Shown here: piece by piece, positions 58,140 to 64,000 of the stretch
Numbering within the stretch: the first letter of the stretch is position 1
Layout of the letters: each line of letters begins with the position of its first letter
Assembly: GCF_900177485.1 (NCBI RefSeq)
Contig: NZ_LT840186.1
Coordinates: 558,001 to 622,000 of the forward strand
DNA: 64,000 nucleotides
From: Candidatus Pelagibacter sp. HIMB1321
GTDB taxonomy: Bacteria; Pseudomonadota; Alphaproteobacteria; Pelagibacterales; Pelagibacteraceae
Direction of reading: 5' to 3'
Notes under the pieces: generated by a model
Databases searched by the model: none
The model's input: the letters and a program-made list of their open reading frames with translations, nothing else
Told to the model about the DNA's origin: nothing
Made by a program: the position numbers and the translations under genes

Positions 58140-59432
58140 ATGATAAAAAGATATTCTCGAAAAAAACTCACTGACATTTGGTCGGAAGAAAATAAATACC
58201 AAATTTGGTTAGATGTTGAAGTCGCTGCAGCTGAGGCTATGGAAAAACTAAATCAAATTCCTAAGGGTGTAGCCTCAATAGTAAGAAAAAAAGCTCGAAT
58301 AAATGTAAAAAGAATTCATCAAATTGAAGCTGAGGTAAAACACGACGTTATAGCTTTTTTAACTTCAGTCACTGAAAAAGCTGGTATTAAAGCTAGATAT
58401 TTACATCAAGGAATGACCTCTTCAGATGTATTGGATACGAGTTTTAATATTCAAATGGTCCAATCTGGTAAAATAATCCTTAAAGATATAGATCAAATTT
58501 TAAAAGTTTTAAAAAAACAGGCTAAAAAATATAAGCTAACTCCTTGCATGGGGAGAAGTCATGGCATTCATGCTGAACCTGTAACATTTGGATTAAAATT
58601 GGCTTCGTTTTACGAAGAATTCAAAAGGAACCGTAAAAGACTTGTTGATGCTATAAATGAAGTTTCAACTTGCGCCATTTCAGGTGCTGTTGGAACATTT
58701 GCAAATATTAGCCCAAATGTTGAAAATCATGTTGCAAGAAAATTAGGATTAAAAGTAGAGCCTATATCAACACAAGTTATTCCAAGAGACAGGCATGCAT
58801 TTTATTTTTCCGTTTTAGGAATTATTGCAGGTTCAATTGAAAGAGTTGCAACTGAGATCAGGCATTTACAAAGAACTGAGGTATATGAGTTGCAAGAATT
58901 CTTTTCAAAAAATCAAAAAGGTTCCTCAGCAATGCCACACAAAAAAAATCCAATTTTAAGTGAAAATTTAACTGGACTAGCAAGAATGGTTAGAAGTGCT
59001 GTAGTGCCTGCCTTGGAAAATATTGCCTTATGGCATGAAAGAGATATTTCACATTCAAGTGTTGAAAGAAACATTGGTCCAGATGCAAATATTACAATTG
59101 ATTTTGCATTAGTAAGATTAACAAACATACTTGATAATATGATTGTTTACCCAAAAAAAATGTTAGAAAATTTAAATTTAACAAAAGGATTAATTTTTTC
59201 ACAAGAATTAATGCTAGAACTCACTAAATCTGGTCTAAGTAGAGAGAAATCATACAAAATGGTTCAAACATATGCAAAAAAATGTTTTGCTGATAACTTA
59301 AATTTATTTGATGTAGTATCAGACGATAAATTTATTATGAGTAAAATTACTACAAAAAGATTAAAAGAAATTTTTAGCTATAATAAGCATTTCAAAAACG
59401 TTAATTTAATTTTTAGAAGAGTATTTAAATAA
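58140..59432 (+). CDS. purB: adenylosuccinate lyase
   Basis: Fumarase-superfamily enzyme (430 aa) that releases fumarate from SAICAR and from adenylosuccinate. Visible: [18 protein letters not shown] with the catalytic His, and the family signature [16 protein letters not shown]. It opens a purine run purB-purC-purS-purQ-purL with overlaps or gaps of no more than 3 bp. Confidence 0.97.
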   Translation: MIKRYSRKKLTDIWSEENKYQIWLDVEVAAAEAMEKLNQIPKGVASIVRKKARINVKRIHQIEAEVKHDVIAFLTSVTEKAGIKARYLHQGMTSSDVLDTSFNIQMVQSGKIILKDIDQILKVLKKQAKKYKLTPCMGRSHGIHAEPVTFGLKLASFYEEFKRNRKRLVDAINEVSTCAISGAVGTFANISPNVENHVARKLGLKVEPISTQVIPRDRHAFYFSVLGIIAGSIERVATEIRHLQRTEVYELQEFFSKNQKGSSAMPHKKNPILSENLTGLARMVRSAVVPALENIALWHERDISHSSVERNIGPDANITIDFALVRLTNILDNMIVYPKKMLENLNLTKGLIFSQELMLELTKSGLSREKSYKMVQTYAKKCFADNLNLFDVVSDDKFIMSKITTKRLKEIFSYNKHFKNVNLIFRRVFK

Positions 59433-60217
59433 TGAAAAAAGGTAAAAAACTTTACGAGGGAAAAGCTAAAATTATTTATGCTACAACTGATAAAAATTTA
59501 GTTATTCAATATTTCAAAGATGATGCAACCGCTTTCAATAATCAAAAAAAAAGCATTATTGAAGGTAAGGGTGTTTTAAACAATAGAATTTCAGAACATA
59601 TCCTTTCCAATTTATCTCAAATAGGGATTAAAAATCATCTAGTTAAAAGACTTAATATGAGAGAGCAAATTATAAAATTGGTAGAAATAATTCCAATCGA
59701 GTTTGTTGTAAGAAATATTGCAACTGGCTCTATTACAAAAAGACTAGGAATTGAAGATGGTACAGTTTTAAAAGAACCTCTAATTGAATATTGTTTAAAG
59801 GATGACAAATTAGGAGATCCATTAATAGCTGAAGAACATATCTATGCTTTTGATTGGGCTTCAAAAAAAGAAATAGAAAAAGTTAAAAAAATGATTTTAA
59901 GAATTAACGACTTTATGATCGGAATGTTTAGAGGTGTTGGAATTAAACTAATCGATTTTAAATTAGAATTTGGAAGATATAAATCTAATGGAAAATCAGA
60001 AATAATATTGGCTGATGAAATAAGCCCTGATACATGCAGATTATGGGATAGCATTACTGACAAAAAACTTGATAAAGATAGATTTAGAAAAGATTTAGGT
60101 GATCTCATTCCAGCTTATACTGAAGTAGCTAAAAGACTTGGTATACTTCATGAGCAGTCTAATGTTTCAGCAGTAAATATTACAAAATTGTCTTCAGTGA
60201 AAAGAAAACGTAAATGA
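59432..60217 (+). CDS. purC: SAICAR synthetase
   Basis: Joins aspartate to CAIR (261 aa), the step just before purB's first reaction. [14 protein letters not shown], the [18 protein letters not shown] region, [14 protein letters not shown] and IDFKLEFGR are diagnostic. ATG overlaps the purB stop (TAATG) and its stop overlaps purS by 4 bp. Confidence 0.98.
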   Translation: MKKGKKLYEGKAKIIYATTDKNLVIQYFKDDATAFNNQKKSIIEGKGVLNNRISEHILSNLSQIGIKNHLVKRLNMREQIIKLVEIIPIEFVVRNIATGSITKRLGIEDGTVLKEPLIEYCLKDDKLGDPLIAEEHIYAFDWASKKEIEKVKKMILRINDFMIGMFRGVGIKLIDFKLEFGRYKSNGKSEIILADEISPDTCRLWDSITDKKLDKDRFRKDLGDLIPAYTEVAKRLGILHEQSNVSAVNITKLSSVKRKRK

Positions 60218-60456
60218 AAATTTCAGTAATCATCACACTTAAAAAGGATGTACTTGATCCACAAGGAAAAGTTATTCATCAAACTTTAAATGGTATGGGA
60301 TTTGAAAATATTAATGAAGTTAGACAAGGAAAATATTTTGAAATCGATACAAAAGAAACTGATCCAAAAAAAGCTCAAGATCAAGTAGAAGAAATGTGTA
60401 AAAAACTTTTAGCAAATCTTGTCATTGAAAATTATAAAATTATTGACGCTCAATAA
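60214..60456 (+). CDS. purS: FGAM synthetase subunit PurS
   Basis: Small dimeric subunit (80 aa) that bridges PurQ and PurL in the three-part phosphoribosylformylglycinamidine synthase. [21 protein letters not shown] and GKYFEIDT are typical. Its presence shows that this organism uses the Bacillus-type split enzyme, not the single long PurL of gammaproteobacteria. Confidence 0.97.
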   Translation: MKISVIITLKKDVLDPQGKVIHQTLNGMGFENINEVRQGKYFEIDTKETDPKKAQDQVEEMCKKLLANLVIENYKIIDAQ

Positions 60457-60459
60457 TTA

Positions 60460-61143
60460 ATGAAATCATCTGTCATTACATTTCCTGGTTCAAATTGTGA
60501 CAGAGATATGGACGTTGCTTTAAAAAAATTTGGTTTCAAAAATAAAATGGTTTGGCACAATGATGTTGAATTACCAAAAAGTGATTTGGTAGTTCTTCCT
60601 GGCGGTTTTTCGTATGGCGATTATTTAAGATGTGGAAGTATGGCCTCTAAATCCAAAATTATGCAATCCGTAATCAATTTTGCAAATTCTGGGGGAATGG
60701 TGATGGGTATATGTAATGGTTTTCAAATTTTAGTTGAAACAGGTTTAGTTCCAGGGATGTTGTTAAGAAATAAATATCTAGAATTTATTTGTAAAAATAT
60801 TTTTGTCAAAATTAACAACAAACATAATACTTATTTTAAAAATATTGATAATGAGGTTTTGGAACTACATATAGCTCATAACGAGGGCAATTACTTTTGT
60901 ACTAATGATCAATTAAAAGAAATTAAAGATAATGAACAAATAGCAATTAATTATTGTAGTAAAAATGGAGAAATTGATGAACAATTTAATCCAAACGGTT
61001 CAATTGAAAATATTGCGGGTATTTTTAATAAAGAAAAAAATGTTTTAGGGATGATGCCCCACCCTGAAAGAATGATTGATAAGTACTTATCTGGAGAAGA
61101 TGGGTCACTTTTTTTTAATAACCTTCTTAATAATATTAAATGA
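60460..61143 (+). CDS. purQ: FGAM synthetase glutaminase subunit PurQ
   Basis: Class I glutamine amidotransferase (227 aa) giving ammonia to PurL. The triad is visible: Cys in GICNGFQIL, and His-Glu in [22 protein letters not shown] is also diagnostic. Overlaps purL by 4 bp (ATGA). Confidence 0.98.
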   Translation: MKSSVITFPGSNCDRDMDVALKKFGFKNKMVWHNDVELPKSDLVVLPGGFSYGDYLRCGSMASKSKIMQSVINFANSGGMVMGICNGFQILVETGLVPGMLLRNKYLEFICKNIFVKINNKHNTYFKNIDNEVLELHIAHNEGNYFCTNDQLKEIKDNEQIAINYCSKNGEIDEQFNPNGSIENIAGIFNKEKNVLGMMPHPERMIDKYLSGEDGSLFFNNLLNNIK

Positions 61144-63332
61144 TTGTAAACGAACAAGTGGCTATAGACCACGGTCTTAAAAAAGATGAATATAAAAAGA
61201 TATGCGAGCTTTTAGATAGAACTCCTAATATTACAGAACTTGGAATATTTTCTGCAATGTGGAATGAACATTGCTCTTATAAATCTTCAAGATTGCACCT
61301 TAAAAAACTTCCAACTAAGGGAAAACAGGTAATTCAAGGTCCTGGTGAAAATGCTGGTGTGGTTGATATTGGAGATGACGATGCAATTGTATTTAAAATA
61401 GAAAGTCATAATCATCCATCATTTATTGAACCTTATCAAGGTGCAGCTACTGGCGTTGGTGGAATAATGAGAGATGTGTTTACAATGGGTGCAAGACCTA
61501 TTGCTAATTTAAATTCAATTCATTTTGGTTCCCCTCAACATAAAAAGACAAAAAATTTATTAAGAGGTGTTGTTCATGGAATTGGTGGCTACGGCAATTG
61601 TATGGGTATTCCAACTATTGCTGGTCAAACAAGTTTTGACAGCTCTTACAACGGTAATATTTTGGTAAATGCAATGACTTTGGGTTTAGTTAAAAAAGAT
61701 AAAATATTTTACTCAAAAGCTGCTGGATTAAATAAGCCAGTAATCTATGTGGGTTCTAAAACTGGTCGTGATGGCATTCATGGAGCAAGTATGGCCTCAG
61801 CCAGCTTTGATGAAAAAATTGAGGAAAAAAAACCAACTGTTCAAGTTGGAGATCCTTTTACAGAAAAATTACTACTTGAGGCTTGTCTAGAGTTAATGGC
61901 TGGAGATTCAATTATTGCAATTCAAGACATGGGTGCAGCTGGTCTAACTTCATCAAGTATTGAAATGGCTTCAAAGGGAAATTTGGGAATAGAAATTAAT
62001 TTAAATAAGGTGCCCACACGAGAAGCTAATATGACTCCGTACGAGATTATGTTGTCTGAAAGTCAGGAAAGAATGTTAATTGTTCTTGAAAATGGCAAAG
62101 AGGATGCTGCAAAAAAAATATTTGATAAATGGGATCTAGATTTTGCTGTAATTGGAAAAACAACTAAATCTAAAAAAATTGAACTTTTTTTTGATAATGA
62201 AAAGGTCGCAGATATTCCTGTAAATACATTAGTTGAAAACTCACCTATGTATGATCGTAAATGGAAAAAAGCTAAACCTCCAAAAAAAATTAAAGTTGAA
62301 AAAGAAGATATAAATAATTTAAAAGTAATTGAAGTACTTAAGAAAATTTTATCTAATCCAAATATTTGTAGCAAAGAATGGATTTGGCAACAATACGATC
62401 ATACTGTTATGGGAGATACTATTCAAAAACCAGGTGGAGACTCAGGTGTGGTAAGAGTGCATGGCACAAATAAAGCTGTAGCTGCGTCTGTAGACTCGTC
62501 TGCGGTTTATTGTTGGGCTCACCCACCAACAGGTGGAAAACAAGTTGTTTGTGAAAGTTTTAGAAATCTAATTTCTGTGGGTGCAAAACCTATTGCTATT
62601 ACAAATTGTTTAAATTTTGGAAGTCCTGAAAATGAAGAAAATATGGGTGAGTTTGTTGAATGTGTTCAGGGAATTGGTGAGGCTAGTGAATACTTAAAAT
62701 TTCCAGTGGTTTCAGGAAACGTGTCTTTCTACAACCAAACAAAAGATGTGGGTATTAAACCCACCCCTTCAATTGGTGGTGTAGGATTAATTAAAGACTA
62801 TCAAAAAATGATTACAATGGACCTAAAAGAAGTAGATAATATTGTTTTGGTTATTGGAAAAACTGAAGGTCATATTGATCAAAGTGTGTTTGCAAGAAAT
62901 ATTTTAGATGAAAAAAATGGTCCTCCCCCTGAAGTTAATCTTTTTAATGAAAAGAATAATGGAGAAACGGTTTTAAAATTAATTGATGCTGGTTTAATTA
63001 AGAGTGCTCATGATGTTTCTCTTGGTGGAATTATAACTGCAATTAGTAAAATGTGCATAAAAGGTAATAAAGGAATTGATCTTAAAAAACCAAAATATCT
63101 TATCAGTGATATTGAGTATTTCTTTTCAGAAGATCAAGGTCGTTACTTAATTGAAGTAACCAAAAAAGATTTGAAAAAAGTAACTATAATACTTGATAAA
63201 AATGCAGTTCATTATGATGAGTTAGGGGTAATAAATGAAGATCAACTTTATATTAATGAAAAGTCAAAAATTACAATTGACGAGTTAAAATCATCTAATA
63301 CAAGTTGGTTGAATAACTATATGGATAATTAA
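61140..63332 (+). CDS. purL: FGAM synthetase subunit PurL (small form)
   Basis: ATP-dependent synthase subunit (730 aa) converting FGAR to [41 protein letters not shown] and MGARPIA mark the first AIRS-like half; [19 protein letters not shown] lies in the second. Length fits the PurS/PurQ-dependent form. Confidence 0.98.
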   Translation: MIVNEQVAIDHGLKKDEYKKICELLDRTPNITELGIFSAMWNEHCSYKSSRLHLKKLPTKGKQVIQGPGENAGVVDIGDDDAIVFKIESHNHPSFIEPYQGAATGVGGIMRDVFTMGARPIANLNSIHFGSPQHKKTKNLLRGVVHGIGGYGNCMGIPTIAGQTSFDSSYNGNILVNAMTLGLVKKDKIFYSKAAGLNKPVIYVGSKTGRDGIHGASMASASFDEKIEEKKPTVQVGDPFTEKLLLEACLELMAGDSIIAIQDMGAAGLTSSSIEMASKGNLGIEINLNKVPTREANMTPYEIMLSESQERMLIVLENGKEDAAKKIFDKWDLDFAVIGKTTKSKKIELFFDNEKVADIPVNTLVENSPMYDRKWKKAKPPKKIKVEKEDINNLKVIEVLKKILSNPNICSKEWIWQQYDHTVMGDTIQKPGGDSGVVRVHGTNKAVAASVDSSAVYCWAHPPTGGKQVVCESFRNLISVGAKPIAITNCLNFGSPENEENMGEFVECVQGIGEASEYLKFPVVSGNVSFYNQTKDVGIKPTPSIGGVGLIKDYQKMITMDLKEVDNIVLVIGKTEGHIDQSVFARNILDEKNGPPPEVNLFNEKNNGETVLKLIDAGLIKSAHDVSLGGIITAISKMCIKGNKGIDLKKPKYLISDIEYFFSEDQGRYLIEVTKKDLKKVTIILDKNAVHYDELGVINEDQLYINEKSKITIDELKSSNTSWLNNYMDN

Positions 63333-63333
63333 A

Positions 63334-63564
63334 ATGGCAATGGATTTAAAAGAAATTGAGAGTTTAATAAAAGAGGCTTTAAGTGATGCGACTGTTGAAA
63401 TTCAAGATCTAGCTGGAGATGGAAATCACTACTCAGCAACTGTAACCTCTGCTCAATTTTCCGGTAAAAGTAAAATTGAACAACATAAAATGGTATACAA
63501 TTCACTAAAAGGTAAGATGGGAAATGAACTTCACGCACTAGCAATTAAAACAAAGGAACAATAA
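63334..63564 (+). CDS. bolA: BolA family protein
   Basis: Small KH-like protein (76 aa). VEIQDLAGDGNHYSATVTSAQF and KIEQHKMVYNSLKGKMG are typical of BolA/IbaG, with the conserved His in KIEQHKMV and the second in GDGNHYS. BolA proteins bind a [2Fe-2S] cluster jointly with CGFS glutaredoxins; the next gene encodes exactly such a partner. It starts 1 bp after the purL stop. Confidence 0.93.
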   Translation: MAMDLKEIESLIKEALSDATVEIQDLAGDGNHYSATVTSAQFSGKSKIEQHKMVYNSLKGKMGNELHALAIKTKEQ

Positions 63565-63896
63565 TGGATGAAAATACAAAAAATTTAATTCAAAATCACA
63601 TTGACACAAACGAAGTATGTTTGTTTATGAAAGGAACACCTGATGCTCCGCAATGTGGGTTTTCTATGGCTGTTTCAAATATGCTAAAAATTCTAGAAGT
63701 TAATTTTAAAGGAATAAATGTTCTTGAAAATCAAAATCTAAGAGAAGGTATTAAAACTTTCAGTGACTGGCCTACTATCCCACAGCTATATATCAAAAAA
63801 GAATTTGTTGGTGGTTGCGATATAGTAAAAGAAATGTACGAAAATGGTGAACTTAAAAAGGTTCTTGAGGATAAAGGTGTTAGTTTTAAAAAATAA
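63564..63896 (+). CDS. grxD: monothiol glutaredoxin, CGFS type (Grx4)
   Basis: Fe-S carrier protein of 110 aa. KGTPDAPQCGFSM holds the single active Cys31 of the CGFS motif, followed by the TIPQLYIKKEFVGGCDIVKEM glutathione-binding region. It overlaps bolA by one base, so the two are almost certainly co-produced as a BolA-Grx complex for iron-sulfur handling. It converges on rpsD with 2 bp between stops. Confidence 0.96.
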   Translation: MDENTKNLIQNHIDTNEVCLFMKGTPDAPQCGFSMAVSNMLKILEVNFKGINVLENQNLREGIKTFSDWPTIPQLYIKKEFVGGCDIVKEMYENGELKKVLEDKGVSFKK

Positions 63897-63898
63897 AA

Positions 63899-64000
63899 CT
63901 ATCTTGAATAATATTCGATTACTAAGCTAGGTTCCATCACGATCGGATAAGGAACTTCTTCAAATTTTGGTACTCTAACAAACTTTAATTTCTTATTTTT
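63899..64000 (-). CDS. rpsD: 30S ribosomal protein S4, C-terminal end (partial)
   Basis: Reading the minus strand from the window edge gives 33 residues and a TAG stop. They end [18 protein letters not shown], the typical C-terminus of alphaproteobacterial S4. The S4 RNA-binding core lies outside the window. In E. coli rpsD sits in the alpha operon; here it is separate. Confidence 0.9.
   Translation of the reverse strand, partial: KNKKLKFVRVPKFEEVPYPIVMEPSLVIEYYSR

Noticed and set aside
1..64000. Insertion sequences, prophage genes, CRISPR arrays, toxin-antitoxin pairs, defence systems
   Set aside because: Every gene-sized frame has a core-function match, no repeated spacer pattern or transposase motif was seen, and there is no gap large enough to hide one.

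Overview
The window is a very AT-rich, gene-dense piece of a streamlined alphaproteobacterial chromosome. Gene content and order, many TAATG or ATGA start/stop overlaps, protein sequences rich in Lys, Asn and Ile, and almost no spacer DNA point to a marine SAR11 bacterium (Pelagibacterales, Candidatus Pelagibacter-like). The identification rests on reading alone; no database was searched. There is no insertion sequence, prophage, CRISPR array, rRNA operon or integron. The longest stretches without a gene are 40905-41070 and 53658-53789, both under 170 bases.

Left arm (1-24000). Positions 1-4370 hold the heterotetrameric sarcosine oxidase operon soxB(partial)-soxD-soxA-soxG, followed by an amino-acid-type ABC binding protein and a permease with an unusual lipoprotein-like N-terminus (4407-5934). 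A minus-strand unit (12570-5931) runs gatC-gatA-gatB, an O-methyltransferase, trhO, a MATE exporter and a secreted nuclease-like protein. The methyltransferase/trhO pair looks like a 5-methoxyuridine tRNA wobble-modification unit. A plus-strand unit (12620-19004) has ruvX, pyrB, a dihydroorotase homologue that has lost its metal-binding HxH, plsY, topA and a RidA-like gene. Next come ugd and galU (UDP-glucuronate synthesis), panC, mgtE, lipB and a pseudouridine synthase.

Central block (24002-53657, all minus strand). This is one nearly unbroken translation/transcription superoperon: tRNA-Tyr, tRNA-Gly, tuf, tRNA-Trp, secE, nusG, rplKAJL, rpoBC, rpsLG, fusA, the S10, spc and alpha ribosomal clusters, secY, adk, rpoA and rplQ, ending with a pseudouridine synthase. 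rpmD (L30) is absent from its usual place between rpsE and rplO. Candidate control signals lie in the few gaps: a hairpin before rpoB, a perfect inverted repeat overlapping a promoter before rpsL, and a near-consensus promoter before rpsM.

Right arm (53790-64000). It holds a SpoU-family rRNA methyltransferase, tRNA-Thr, nadK, tRNA-Leu, a gamma-glutamylcyclotransferase-like gene whose stop lies inside tRNA-Leu, a cinA-like gene, sfsA, map, the purine run purB-purC-purS-purQ-purL, then bolA, a CGFS monothiol glutaredoxin, and the 3' end of rpsD. The window is mostly core metabolism and information processing. I see no unmistakably new multi-gene system; the most interesting points are the tRNA wobble pair, the pseudo-dihydroorotase, the lipobox permease, the lost L30 and the compressed regulatory architecture.
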